64,000 bases of DNA from Saprospiraceae bacterium (lineage in GTDB: Bacteria; Bacteroidota; Bacteroidia; Chitinophagales; Saprospiraceae): contig JAIYAV010000419.1 of the NCBI GenBank assembly GCA_027488855.1, positions 1 to 64,000 of the forward strand, in the 5' to 3' direction. The translations under genes were made by a program, and so were the position numbers. Every line of letters begins with the position of its first letter. Within the stretch, counting starts at the first letter, position 1. Shown here piece by piece: positions 8,523 through 17,680 of the stretch. Under the pieces are notes generated by a model. That model searched no databases. It had not been told where the DNA came from and saw only the letters and a program-made list of their open reading frames with translations.

Positions 8523-11500
8523 CTACATATTCCGCCGATATTGCCCGCCCACCGCATACAACGCATGCGTAATCTGCCCCAACGAACAACTCTTCACCGT
8601 TTCCATCAGCGCCGCAAAAAGGTTCTCATTGCGCACCGCCACCGCTTGCAATTCCTGCAAAGCCTGTGGTGCCAGCCCCGCTTGCGCCTGATGCAAACCT
8701 TGCAGCGTTTGAATCTGCGCCTCCTTCTCCTCCGGTGTAGCCCGAATCACCTCGGCGGGGATGATGGTCAAGGAGCCCTCTTTGCTCAAAAAGGTATTCA
8801 CCCCGATGATCGGGAAGTCGCCATTGTGTTTCAAGGTTTCGTAGTAAAGGCTTTCCTCCTGGATTTTGCCGCGTTGGTACATCGTTTCCATGGCCCCGAG
8901 TACGCCGCCCCGCTCGCTCAAGCGGTCAAATTCGAGCAATACCGCCTCTTCTACCAAGTCCGTCAACTCCTCAATAATGAAGGCCCCTTGCAGTGGATTT
9001 TCGTTTTTGGCCAGGCCCAATTCCTTGTTGATGATCAACTGGATGGCCATGGCGCGACGTACACTTTCTTCGGTGGGCGTGGTGATCGCCTCGTCGTAAG
9101 CATTGGTATGCAGAGAGTTGCAGTTGTCGTAAATGGCGTAAAGCGCTTGCAGGGTGGTGCGAATGTCGTTGAAGTCGATCTCCTGCGCGTGCAGGGAACG
9201 GCCACTGGTTTGGATGTGGTACTTGAGCATTTGCGAGCGCTCGTTGGCCCCGTATTTTTCCTTCATGGCCTTGGCCCAAATGCGGCGGGCTACCCGCCCG
9301 ATCACCGCGTATTCAGGGTCGACGCCATTGGAAAAAAAGAAAGAAAGGTTGGGCGCAAAATCGTCGACCTGCATGCCCCGCGAGAGGTAATATTCCACAA
9401 AAGTAAAGCCATTGGCAAGGGTAAACGCCAACTGCGAAATCGGGTTGGCACCCGCCTCGGCGATGTGATAGCCCGAAATGGACACCGAGTAAAAATTGCG
9501 CACCTGCTGCTGCACAAAGTATTCCTGCACATCGCCCATCAGTTTGAGCGAAAACTCGGTGGAAAAAATGCAGGTATTTTGCGCCTGGTCTTCTTTCAAA
9601 ATATCTGCCTGAACGGTGCCGCGTACAGCGTTCAGCGCTTTGGCTTTGAGTTGGGCGTACACCTCGGGCGGCAAAATCTGATCCCCCGTGATGCCGAGCA
9701 AAAGCAAACCCAGGCCATTGTTGCCCGTCGGAATTTCACCCTGGTATCGTGGGCGAAGCAAGCCCTTCTGGTCGTACAACTCCTGCAACTTAGCCTCTAC
9801 CACAGCTTCCAAATGCTGCTCCCGGATGTATTTTTCACACTGCTGGTCAATCGCCGCATTCATAAAAAACGCGGTGATGGTGGCGGCAGGGCCATTGATG
9901 GTCATCGATACCGAGGTGCGCGGATCACAAAGATCGAAGCCGGAATACAGTTTTTTGGCGTCATCCAAACAACAAATGCTCACCCCGGAATTGCCAATTT
10001 TGCCATAAATATCGGGCCGATAATCGGGGTCTTCACCGTACAGCGTCACCGAGTCAAAGGCAGTGGAGAGGCGGATGGCAGGCATGTCCAGCGACACGTA
10101 GTGAAAACGGCGATTGGTGCGCTCGGGGCCACCTTCGCCAGCAAACATACGGGTAGGGTCTTCCCCTTCGCGCTTGAACGGAAAGACTCCGGCAGCGTAG
10201 GGAAACTCACCCGGCACATTTTCACGCATCACCCAGCGCAGAATTTCGCCCCAATCTTGGTATTTCGGCAGGGCCACCCGGGGAATGCGGGTATGGGAAA
10301 GGGAGGTGGTAAAAGTGGGCACCCGAATTTCTTTGCCCCGCACCTTGTACACAAATTCATCGCCAGCGTAAGCGGCAATCCGCGCAGGCCATTCGGCCAG
10401 GATTTTTTTGGCGGCAGGCGAGAGGTATTGTTCCAGTTGCTGGTATTGTTCGGTCAGTGCCTGGATCAACTCAGCAGACACACCCCGCTGTTGTAAGGTT
10501 TTAACGCTGGTATCCAGGGCAAAAAGTTGGCGGGCCAAGTCACTTTCCTGGGTTACCCGCTGCTCGTAAGTCCGGTTGCTTTCGGCAATCTCCGAGAGGT
10601 AGCGCACCCGTTGGGGAGGGATGATGTAGACTTTTGTACTGGCTTCGTTTCCGGCTTGAAGATGAGAAGGCAAATTGGCACCCGTTTTTTCCACCAAAAC
10701 CTCCATCACTTTCTGATACAGGCGGTTCATACCCGGGTCGTTGAATTGGGAAGCGATGGTGCCAAAAACGGGCATCTCGTCTACTGCTTTTTGCCACAAT
10801 TGGTGGGCCCGTTGGTATTGTTTTTTGACGTCGCGCAGGGCATCCAGGGCGCCGCGTTTGTCAAATTTGTTGATGGCAATCACGTCGGCAAAGTCGATCA
10901 TGTCGATTTTTTCCAACTGCGTGGCCGCGCCATACTCGGGGGTCATCACGTAGAGGGAAATGTCGGAATGATCCACAATTTCGGTATCCGATTGGCCGAT
11001 GCCCGAAGTTTCCAGGATGATCAGGTCGTATTGAGCGGCCTTGAGGATATTGACCGCATCGGCCACATAGCGGGAAAGAGCCAGGTTGGATTGGCGGGTA
11101 GCCAAAGAGCGCATGTACACCCGAGGATTGCTGGCAGCATTCATGCGGATGCGGTCACCGAGCAGAGCCCCACCCGTTTTGCGCTTGGAGGGATCAACGG
11201 AAACAATGGCGATGGTTTTATCAGGAAAGTCGAGCAAAAAGCGCCGCAGCAACTCATCCACCAGACTGCTTTTACCTGCGCCCCCAGTGCCCGTTATGCC
11301 GAGCACGGGGATAGTTTTATTGCCAACTTCCTTGCTCAATTTTTCCAACCACTCCCGATTGGCTTCAGGATAGTTTTCGATGGCCGAAATCATCCGCGCG
11401 ATGCTGCGCCCTTCGCGCAGCTGAAAAGTTTTTAGCTCCCCATTGAGGTGTTGCCCCACCGGGAAATCACATTTTTCCAACAAGTCATTGATCATGCCCT

Positions 11501-11897
11501 GCAAACCCATGTGCCGCCCATCGTCGGGCGAGTAGATGCGGGCAATGCCGTAGGCCTGAAGCTCTTGAATTTCATGGGGTAAAATGGTGCCGCCGCCCCC
11601 GCCAAAAATTTTGATGTGCCCCGCACCTTGTTCTTGCAGCAGATCGTACATGTATTTAAAAAACTCCAGGTGCCCCCCCTGGTAGGAGGTAATGGCAATG
11701 CCCTGCACATCTTCCTGGATGGCGGCATCGACGATTTCGCGCACGGAGCGGTTGTGCCCCAGGTGGATGATCTCGGCACCCGAACTTTGCAGGATGCGGC
11801 GCATGATGTTGATGGCGGCGTCGTGGCCATCGAAGAGGGAGGCAGCGGTGACGAGGCGGATTTTGTATTGAGGCTGGTAGGCGGTGATGGTTTCCAT
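8523..11897 (-). CDS. icmF: Fused isobutyryl-CoA mutase (IcmF)
   Basis: A B12-dependent acyl-CoA mutase of about 1,124 residues in the IcmF order: a B12-binding domain (DGHD at 23-26, His25 as the lower cobalt ligand), a MeaI-type G-protein chaperone (P-loop [12 protein letters not shown] near 200-211), then the substrate-binding barrel. The motif [20 protein letters not shown] is typical of IcmF and differs from methylmalonyl-CoA mutase. It should interconvert isobutyryl-CoA and butyryl-CoA in branched-chain acyl-CoA metabolism, with GTP hydrolysis controlling cofactor loading. The ATG at 11895-11897 (METITAYQ) is chosen; an in-frame start at 11960 adds 21 residues without family support. 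A long hairpin lies about 80 bases upstream. Confidence 0.93.
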   Translation of the reverse strand: METITAYQPQYKIRLVTAASLFDGHDAAINIMRRILQSSGAEIIHLGHNRSVREIVDAAIQEDVQGIAITSYQGGHLEFFKYMYDLLQEQGAGHIKIFGGGGGTILPHEIQELQAYGIARIYSPDDGRHMGLQGMINDLLEKCDFPVGQHLNGELKTFQLREGRSIARMISAIENYPEANREWLEKLSKEVGNKTIPVLGITGTGGAGKSSLVDELLRRFLLDFPDKTIAIVSVDPSKRKTGGALLGDRIRMNAASNPRVYMRSLATRQSNLALSRYVADAVNILKAAQYDLIILETSGIGQSDTEIVDHSDISLYVMTPEYGAATQLEKIDMIDFADVIAINKFDKRGALDALRDVKKQYQRAHQLWQKAVDEMPVFGTIASQFNDPGMNRLYQKVMEVLVEKTGANLPSHLQAGNEASTKVYIIPPQRVRYLSEIAESNRTYEQRVTQESDLARQLFALDTSVKTLQQRGVSAELIQALTEQYQQLEQYLSPAAKKILAEWPARIAAYAGDEFVYKVRGKEIRVPTFTTSLSHTRIPRVALPKYQDWGEILRWVMRENVPGEFPYAAGVFPFKREGEDPTRMFAGEGGPERTNRRFHYVSLDMPAIRLSTAFDSVTLYGEDPDYRPDIYGKIGNSGVSICCLDDAKKLYSGFDLCDPRTSVSMTINGPAATITAFFMNAAIDQQCEKYIREQHLEAVVEAKLQELYDQKGLLRPRYQGEIPTGNNGLGLLLLGITGDQILPPEVYAQLKAKALNAVRGTVQADILKEDQAQNTCIFSTEFSLKLMGDVQEYFVQQQVRNFYSVSISGYHIAEAGANPISQLAFTLANGFTFVEYYLSRGMQVDDFAPNLSFFFSNGVDPEYAVIGRVARRIWAKAMKEKYGANERSQMLKYHIQTSGRSLHAQEIDFNDIRTTLQALYAIYDNCNSLHTNAYDEAITTPTEESVRRAMAIQLIINKELGLAKNENPLQGAFIIEELTDLVEEAVLLEFDRLSERGGVLGAMETMYQRGKIQEESLYYETLKHNGDFPIIGVNTFLSKEGSLTIIPAEVIRATPEEKEAQIQTLQGLHQAQAGLAPQALQELQAVAVRNENLFAALMETVKSCSLGQITHALYAVGGQYRRNM

Positions 11898-11974
11898 AAT
11901 TTGGCGATCTGGTCTGTTGGGAGATTCACCACCTAGTTTTTTGTCTACTAACAAATGCATCTGGCGCGTCGTTT

Positions 11975-12080
11975 CTAAGGTGTCCTAAGGTGTCTAAGGT
12001 GGTTCAAATAAAAACTCTTGCGCGCAAGCGCGAAGAGCACTCTTTTTTCGAACCACCTTAGACACCTTAGAGCACCTCAG
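11975..12080. repeat. CTAAGGTG-family long hairpin, copy 2
   Basis: Arms of about 33 bases (left 11975-12007, right 12048-12080) carry the words CTAAGGTGTC and TCTAAGGTGGTTC and pair nearly perfectly. The loop has its own GCGC-rich hairpin (CTTGCGCGCAAG). Unlike the other copies it sits between two genes of the same direction, upstream of icmF and downstream of nothing convergent. Confidence 0.85.
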
Positions 12081-12170
12081 ATTGTACACGCAAAGCGGTA
12101 TCGTTAAGCCCAAAACTACAGTGGTAATTCCCAGCGCGAATTTACATAAAAAACCAGCGCCTCGCAGCAT

Positions 12171-13169
12171 TTAAAGCGTCACCTGCCCAGGGATTACTTC
12201 TACATCGACCCGGTGGCCATTGCGCAAAACACCCAGCTGCGTGCGTTGCCCAATGCGGCTGAAATTGAGCAATTTGTGCAAGTCATCCACCGAGGCTACG
12301 GGGCTGCCTTCAAAGTCCACGATGATGTCGCCCTTGAGCAATTGTTGGTTGTTGAAATGCCCGTCGGGGATGACTTCGTAAACGTACACGCCCGTTGCAG
12401 TGCTCAGGCGATTGGCCGCGATCATGCGGTTCGTGAGGTTGACGCCCTGGGCACCGATGCCGATTTGGGCGCGGCGCACCTGACCATGGAGGATCAATTG
12501 TCCGGCGATGTATTCGGCTAAATTGGAGGCAATGGCAAAACACAAACCCTGCGCTGAAGCTACAATGGCGGTATTGACGCCGATCACCTGCCCCAGGGAG
12601 TTGAGCAGCGGGCCGCCACTATTACCGGGGTTCAGGGCAGCGTCGGTTTGAATTACGTCGTCGATCAAGCGGCCATTGTTGGCACGTAAGGTCCGGCCCA
12701 AGGCGCTGACTACTCCGGTAGTTACGGTATATTGCAAACCCATCGGATTGCCAATGGCTACCGCAATTTGCCCCACTTGCAACTGGGAGGAATTCGCCAA
12801 TTGAAGGGCTTTGAGTCCAGTATCGTCGATTTTCAGCACAGCGATATCCGTGGAAGCGTCTTTACCCTTGATTTCGGCATTGACCCTGCGCCCGTCGGTG
12901 AAGGACACGCTGATTTGATCAGCGGCATCCACGACGTGGTTGTTGGTGAGGATAAACCCATCGGAGGAGATGATGAATCCCGAGCCAGTGCCAGCGGGCA
13001 TGGCCTGTCCTTTGTTTCTTTTATCGTTGCTTTTCTTCTTTACTTCAATGTGTACTACCGAGTCGGCAACTGCGGCGACTACTCCGGTGATGGTCCGAGA
13101 ATAGGCATCCAGCAATGGGCCATCATTGTGGGTAGTCGAGATGTGGGTGATATGGGATGAATGTTCCAT
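12171..13169 (-). CDS. Trypsin-like serine protease with PDZ domain (HtrA/DegP family)
   Basis: A 332-residue S1C protease. The triad is visible as His78 (NNHVVDAA), Asp108 (STDIAVLKI) and Ser184 (NPGNSGGPLL); a single PDZ domain follows at about 230-325 (GVYVYEVIPDGHFNNQQLLKGDIIVDFEG). No signal peptide or membrane helix is visible at the N terminus, so it may be cytoplasmic, unlike classical periplasmic DegP. It would cleave misfolded or regulatory proteins. It is transcribed away from the Lrp gene and followed by a rhodanese gene located upstream on the same strand. Confidence 0.88.
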   Translation of the reverse strand: MEHSSHITHISTTHNDGPLLDAYSRTITGVVAAVADSVVHIEVKKKSNDKRNKGQAMPAGTGSGFIISSDGFILTNNHVVDAADQISVSFTDGRRVNAEIKGKDASTDIAVLKIDDTGLKALQLANSSQLQVGQIAVAIGNPMGLQYTVTTGVVSALGRTLRANNGRLIDDVIQTDAALNPGNSGGPLLNSLGQVIGVNTAIVASAQGLCFAIASNLAEYIAGQLILHGQVRRAQIGIGAQGVNLTNRMIAANRLSTATGVYVYEVIPDGHFNNQQLLKGDIIVDFEGSPVASVDDLHKLLNFSRIGQRTQLGVLRNGHRVDVEVIPGQVTL

Positions 13170-13303
13170 ACTTTTTTCCCATCAAAACAATGTCCAAGTA
13201 GAAAAAGATGACAGAGTGGCGGATGAGAAAAAGGGATGGTGGAGGTTTTACCAATTTTGGCAGTTATACAGGGCGAATTGGGGTGGAGTTGGCCGAAAAT
13301 ATT

Positions 13304-13648
13304 TTACTGCCAGGCCTTAATCCCACCATCCAGATTATACACTTCTTTGAAGCCACTGTTGCGCATCAGCACACAAACCCGTACCGACCGGCGGCCACTA
13401 CGGCAATAAACCACGTAGGGTTTGGTTTTGTCCAAAGCATCCATTCTATCGATCAAGTCGTAGGCAAAATAATCAAAGTGAATGGCACCTGGGAGGTGTT
13501 CGGCTTCAAATTCGGATTGGGTGCGCACATCCAAAACGATTGCATCAGGAGAGGCTTGCACCAGTTCCTCGAAACGTTGTTGATCCAGGTTGTTCAATTG
13601 GCGGCGGAACAATTCCCAACGGTTGATTTCACAGGCATCCACATTCAT
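13304..13648 (-). CDS. Rhodanese-like domain protein
   Basis: A single-domain rhodanese of 114 residues. The active-site loop is C82-R-S-G-R-R, with the CH2A-like motif VLDVRTQSEFEAEHLPGA (38-55) and the C-terminal YNLDGGIKAW. It should move or carry sulfane sulfur on Cys82; the true substrate is unknown. It lies on the same strand as the HtrA-like gene, 134 bases away, so co-transcription is possible but not evident. Confidence 0.88.
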   Translation of the reverse strand: MNVDACEINRWELFRRQLNNLDQQRFEELVQASPDAIVLDVRTQSEFEAEHLPGAIHFDYFAYDLIDRMDALDKTKPYVVYCRSGRRSVRVCVLMRNSGFKEVYNLDGGIKAWQ

Positions 13649-13945
13649 TTTTTCCTGCTTTTGGTCGTATTCGTAAGTAAGAACTTGTCTAAATTATCGG
13701 GCACAAGATACGCAGAATGACTAAATGCTACCATTTCTTTTATTTTTCCACAAAATGAGCTGTTTTTAGAATAAATTTTCATCCTATTCCTTCATTCCTG
13801 GAATAGATTACTTATTTTCACCCACTAGACTTGTTGCGACGGGAGACTGTTTGGCTCAAAAAGTCTATTATTCAGTTCTGTATAGATCTCAAGCGATTTT
13901 GACTTCCTACCACACTCTGCACTGAACCCTCAATCTGAGATTAGT

Positions 13946-14440
13946 ATGAAGACGCTGGATCACATTGATTACCGCATTTTGGACCTCTTGCAGGTAGATG
14001 CCAAGTACACCATCAAAGAAATTGCCGCCGAATTAGGCATGACTGCTACGCCCGTTTATGAACGTATTCGTAGGATGGAGGAAGAAGGCTACATCAAGCG
14101 CTATGTGGCGCTCGTGAACAAGGACATGCTCGATTTTCACGTAGTTGTGTTTTGTAGTGTTTCGCTCAAGGGACACAATCGGCAAGTCCTCAAAACCTTT
14201 GAACTACAGATCAGCAGTTTTCCGGAAATTGTGGAATGTTACCACATTGCGGGTACTTATGATTATTTGTTGAAGGTGATTGTACGCAGCATGAACGAAT
14301 ACCAGGAATTTATGGTGAATCGTTTGGCCAATTTGGAAGAACTGGGCCAGGTACAAAGTTCTTTTGTCATGTCAGAAGTCAAGTATTCGACGGGATTACA
14401 CCTGGATGGGCACTTGAATGGGCACGGTGAAAGAACCTGA
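13946..14440 (+). CDS. Lrp/AsnC family transcriptional regulator
   Basis: A 164-residue regulator. The N-terminal helix-turn-helix reads YTIKEIAAELGMTATPVYERI (about 25-45), and the C-terminal RAM ligand domain follows (about 70-155; ECYHIAGTYDYLLKV is the usual motif). It should sense an amino acid and bind DNA as a dimer or octamer. The 297-base gap upstream has no other gene and should hold its promoter. Its stop abuts the stop of the convergent GT87-like gene with no base between them. Confidence 0.9.
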   Translation: MKTLDHIDYRILDLLQVDAKYTIKEIAAELGMTATPVYERIRRMEEEGYIKRYVALVNKDMLDFHVVVFCSVSLKGHNRQVLKTFELQISSFPEIVECYHIAGTYDYLLKVIVRSMNEYQEFMVNRLANLEELGQVQSSFVMSEVKYSTGLHLDGHLNGHGERT

Positions 14441-15622
14441 TTAATTGGTGCTTGCCACCTCCTCTACCCTGGGCATCCGCAACATATCCCAGATGATTTT
14501 GCCCCAAATGAGGATACAAGGTACCGCCTTCACCACATAAGGTTCGAGGAGCCCCTGGCGGATGAATTTGGGAAACAAATCGGTAGGTGAAAGGGAGGTA
14601 AAAACAATCGCCAGGATCAGCAATGCCAGATTCTCCCGACTCAATTTTTCCTGCGCAAAAAACCAGATCGCAATGCCACTCATGGCAATCACAAAGGTAG
14701 CAGACTCTGCTTTGTGGTTAAAAACAATCACCCAAATGAGCACCGAGCACAGGGTGAGGATGCGAAAGGTGAAATTCGAATACAGCTTGAAGCGCAACAA
14801 TGGCAGGCAAAACAACAACACGCCCGTGCCCAGCACCACTATTTTATCCGCCATCAAGCCAAACCAGGTATTCAACCAGCCCATCACCGAAAAGCCATAG
14901 GAAATGCTGTGGTCGTCTGCCAGCAAATGGCCCCAACTGCGGTACAGGAACAACAACTGCTGCCAATCCACGACCACCAGCGGCAATACAAACAAAACCA
15001 CCGCCCATAGCGCACTGTACAGCGCCAATTTATCCTTGCGGGGGTAAAATAAAAATAGCGCCATGGCCACCAGCCCAAAAATTTTGATGTACACCGTAGC
15101 CATGATAAAAAAGGTAGCCGCCAGGTATTGCCGGCGTTCCAGGCAAGCGAAAGCCCAGATCATCAGCCCGGCCATCATGGCATTGCTTTGGGCGTTTTGC
15201 AGGCTGGTCATGAGCTCCAATACCACAACCAACAGCAACAATGCCTTTTGTTTGTCAGAAAAATTGGGTAGCGCTTTGACCCCAAAAAATAGAATAATCG
15301 CATTGAGCACATTCCACAGGCTCAGGCCAAGCACCGCAGGCAAATAGGCGAAAAGGCCAAAAAACAGGGCAAAAGTTGGGCTATATTTATACAAATCCCA
15401 ATGCTCAGCAGGATAGAGGATGTACAAGTCTTTCTGCTCCAACAAATGGAAAAAAGACTGGACAAAAATGACGTAGTTGTTGTAATGGGTATAAAGTGGG
15501 CCGTCGGGCTGGAAGGTTTTGAGCCCTAATAAAACGGACTGGACGGAAGCCAGAATGGCGAGCACAATGAACAGAACAAGAAGAGTCGTAGGCTGTGTGA
15601 ACAGCTTTTTCAGGTGTTGCAT
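14441..15622 (-). CDS. GT87-like (DUF2029) membrane glycosyltransferase
   Basis: A 393-residue membrane protein with about ten helices. The order of the first helix, a periplasmic loop with LYKYSPTFALFFGLFAYLP, and a later SNAMMAGLMIWAFACLE helix fits the GT87/DUF2029 family, which uses polyprenyl-phosphate sugars to mannosylate lipids or glycans. The substrate is not evident. It is a single gene, with the 3' end abutting lrp. The 308 bases upstream contain a MITE-like repeat. Confidence 0.7.
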   Translation of the reverse strand: MQHLKKLFTQPTTLLVLFIVLAILASVQSVLLGLKTFQPDGPLYTHYNNYVIFVQSFFHLLEQKDLYILYPAEHWDLYKYSPTFALFFGLFAYLPAVLGLSLWNVLNAIILFFGVKALPNFSDKQKALLLLVVVLELMTSLQNAQSNAMMAGLMIWAFACLERRQYLAATFFIMATVYIKIFGLVAMALFLFYPRKDKLALYSALWAVVLFVLPLVVVDWQQLLFLYRSWGHLLADDHSISYGFSVMGWLNTWFGLMADKIVVLGTGVLLFCLPLLRFKLYSNFTFRILTLCSVLIWVIVFNHKAESATFVIAMSGIAIWFFAQEKLSRENLALLILAIVFTSLSPTDLFPKFIRQGLLEPYVVKAVPCILIWGKIIWDMLRMPRVEEVASTN

Positions 15623-15723
15623 GATTTAGCGATTTCGGATTTCGGATTGGGGATTTCGGATTGCGTTACCGCCATAAGTTTACCAATTATGACCACAAAG
15701 ATTAAGTTTCTTAAACATGAATC

Positions 15724-15902
15724 ATCCTGAATTTTCAAATAATTCCCAAGCGACATAATTTTCACAAAGAAAGCACAAAGAAACACAGAGGGCACAAAGT
15801 TAGACGTAGACGATGCTCCGCTCTGTGTCCTTTGTGTCCTCTTTTTTTCCTTTGTGGTAATAAAATGTCGCTTTTGTAGGGTTTATGAAACAAAATCGGG
15901 AT
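15724..15902. mobile_element. CACAAAG-family MITE-like element, copy 1
   Basis: A 179-base non-coding element with inverted ends: ATCCTGAATTTTC on the left and AAAATCGGGAT on the right, inner arms GCGACAT/ATGTCGC, and a core hairpin built from CACAAAG words. The same layout and nearly the same length recur at 62215-62392 in the same orientation. No target duplication is clear. It has no coding capacity, so movement would need a transposase in trans. Confidence 0.7.
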
Positions 15903-15930
15903 AATGCCCTCCTAAATCCCCCATCCGAAA

Positions 15931-16293
15931 TCATTCCGCTGGTACAAAACGCATCGACAAACTATTCACACAGTGCCGGGTATTTTTGGCCGTGAGTCGT
16001 TCGCCTTTGAATACGTGCCCCAGGTGTCCACCGCAGGTATTGCACAGAATTTCGATGCGACGGCCATCAGCGTCAGGCACCTGTTTGACTGCACCGGGAA
16101 TTTCATCATCGAAACTCGGCCAGCCGCAGCCGGAATCGAATTTGTCCTCCGAGCGGTACAAAGGTGTATTGCACTGGCGGCAAATATAAGTACCTGCTCC
16201 TTTGAAATCATAATATTCGCCCGTAAAAGGCCGCTCGGTTCCTTTTTTCAGGATGACATAGGCTTCTTCAGGACTAAGTTTGTTGTATTCCAT
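15931..16293 (-). CDS. msrB: Peptide-methionine (R)-S-oxide reductase
   Basis: A 120-residue MsrB. Two zinc-binding CxxC pairs are present (Cys38/Cys41 and Cys84/Cys87); the catalytic Cys108 is in RHCVNSLSM and Cys56 in SGCGWPSF is the likely resolving residue. It reduces methionine-R-sulfoxide in proteins with thioredoxin. There is no signal peptide, so it is cytoplasmic. It is followed at the 5' side by a GTTGA-type hairpin. Confidence 0.95.
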   Translation of the reverse strand: MEYNKLSPEEAYVILKKGTERPFTGEYYDFKGAGTYICRQCNTPLYRSEDKFDSGCGWPSFDDEIPGAVKQVPDADGRRIEILCNTCGGHLGHVFKGERLTAKNTRHCVNSLSMRFVPAE

Positions 16294-16302
16294 AGTGATT
16301 GT

Positions 16303-16427
16303 GTTGAGAAGTTAAAGAGTTGAAGAGTTGAGGCTGCCGCAAGAATGGGTGTGAGTGTGATGTGTGAGTGTGATGGTGTGCATGTCACTGCGGTAGCTTC
16401 AACCCTTCAACTTTTCAACTCTTCAAC
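16303..16427. repeat. GTTGA-word long hairpin, copy 1
   Basis: An imperfect inverted repeat of about 39 bases per arm, built from GTTGAAGA-like words and ending in GCTGCCGCA/TGCGGTAGC. The loop is a TGTGAGTG-rich stretch of about 48 bases. It separates msrB from the DUF4197 gene and ends 4 bases from the latter's stop, so it may terminate that transcript. Confidence 0.75.
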
Positions 16428-16431
16428 AAAG

Positions 16432-17139
16432 TTACTTCTTGTCTTGTTTAGCAAAAACTTTGCGCAGCAAGTCGCTCGTCCGGGCGGAGACATTGGTACG
16501 GATGTTTTGCTCTTCTTTGGCCACCATGCCAAACATCCCTTTGAGCGCTTCGCGGGTAACGTAATCGCCCAAGTCGGGATTGGCCTTGTTGATCAACGGA
16601 ATTTTGTTATACACGGCTACGGCATCCGACCATACTTTGCGGGCCTGAAATTTATCCAGTGATTCGATGATGACGGGGTTGAATTCCTGGTACAATTGTT
16701 CATTGGTCTTTTGTTGCAGGTATTGCGTGGCCGCATCCGGCTGCCCCATCAGGATATTCAAGGCGTCGCTAAAGGTCATTTCAGTGATGGCTGACACGAA
16801 AATCGGCTTGGCCTTTTTGGCGGCATCTTCGGCGCCCCGGTTGATCTTTTCCAAAATCACATTTTCCAAATCCGAAAATCCAGGCACGTTTTTCAACTTG
16901 GCGGTGATTTTGCGGGCTTCTTCCGGCAAGAGAATTTTGTAGGGGCTTTTGAAATAGCCGTCGATCTGTGAAAGTGCATCGGAGCCTTTGCTGATGCCAA
17001 TTTCCAGGGCAGATTTCAAGCCAGAGCCAATTTCTGCTGTAGTGGGTTCCGAATATACCGATGTGACAAGATTGGACAAGGTGTCGCAAGAGCTGGCCAG
17101 CAGGGCTATACTCAGTACGAACAAGGTTCTTTTGATCAT
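16432..17139 (-). CDS. DUF4197 lipoprotein
   Basis: A 235-residue lipoprotein with signal peptide and lipobox LASSC (Cys18). The rest is helical and matches DUF4197: GLKSALEIGISKGSDALSQIDGYF near residue 42, and a C-terminal DYVTREALKGMFGMVAKEE (about 197-215). The function of the family is unknown; it is widespread in Bacteroidota and Proteobacteria. It appears to be a single gene between two repeat elements. Confidence 0.87.
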   Translation of the reverse strand: MIKRTLFVLSIALLASSCDTLSNLVTSVYSEPTTAEIGSGLKSALEIGISKGSDALSQIDGYFKSPYKILLPEEARKITAKLKNVPGFSDLENVILEKINRGAEDAAKKAKPIFVSAITEMTFSDALNILMGQPDAATQYLQQKTNEQLYQEFNPVIIESLDKFQARKVWSDAVAVYNKIPLINKANPDLGDYVTREALKGMFGMVAKEEQNIRTNVSARTSDLLRKVFAKQDKK

Positions 17140-17402
17140 TTTCTTTGGTTTTTTGAATACAAACTAGCCTTCATAACAAGTACAAAGATTGTAATGCTCT
17201 AATAATGGTTGTTTGTGGTGAAAATTGTGTTTTGCTTCAAAAATGGCCTTCTGCCCCAACAACTCAGCTATTCAAAGCTACACTTCACTCCATTCAAAGT
17301 ACAACTGGGCACAAAACGCTGGTTTGTGCCATGGTATCTTGCCATTTTTGTAGCGTAGTCAGCCACGGGTGTATCCCAAATGCTGTCTACTCCCCCGACA
17401 CC

Positions 17403-17640
17403 CAGGGCTGTTAAGTTCTGTTTTTTCAGAGCTAAAAGCCCCGTTAGGGGCGTGATGTGGGTAGAAAATAATTGCAGCAGGCCTTCTCAAAGTCCCGTAG
17501 GGACGAAATGTGGGTATCCTTCGAGACAAAATACCCACATTTCGTCCCTACGGGACTCGGAAAATCCTGGATATCCCGATACTACCCATATTGCGCCCCT
17601 AGCGGGGCTTATCGCCATGTTCTAGAACTTAACAGCCCTG
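17403..17640. mobile_element. 238-bp MITE with 17-bp inverted ends and 10-bp target duplication
   Basis: The ends are a perfect 17-base inverted repeat (CAGGGCTGTTAAGTTCT at 17403-17419, its complement at 17624-17640). The element is flanked by the direct repeat CCCCGACACC (17393-17402 and 17641-17650). Inside are GCCCCGTTAGGGGCG/CGCCCCTAGCGGGGC and a perfect 27-base stem around ATGTGGGTAT. There is no reading frame. A 9-11 base target duplication is typical of IS4-like families, so mobilisation by such a transposase is a reasonable inference. It lies about 40 bases before the receptor gene and may affect its expression. Confidence 0.85.
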
Positions 17641-17680
17641 CCCCGACACCGACTTACACCAATACAAACCTATACTTATT

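Noticed and set aside
8517..10496. A 659-codon open frame antisense to icmF
   Set aside because: It is a shadow of the mutase gene: the product is rich in His, Arg and Gln without domains, and the mutase frame has clear motifs throughout.
16303..16427. Tandem GTTGA words considered as a CRISPR or short tandem repeat
   Set aside because: The words are 7-8 bases long with no spacers and form one inverted repeat.
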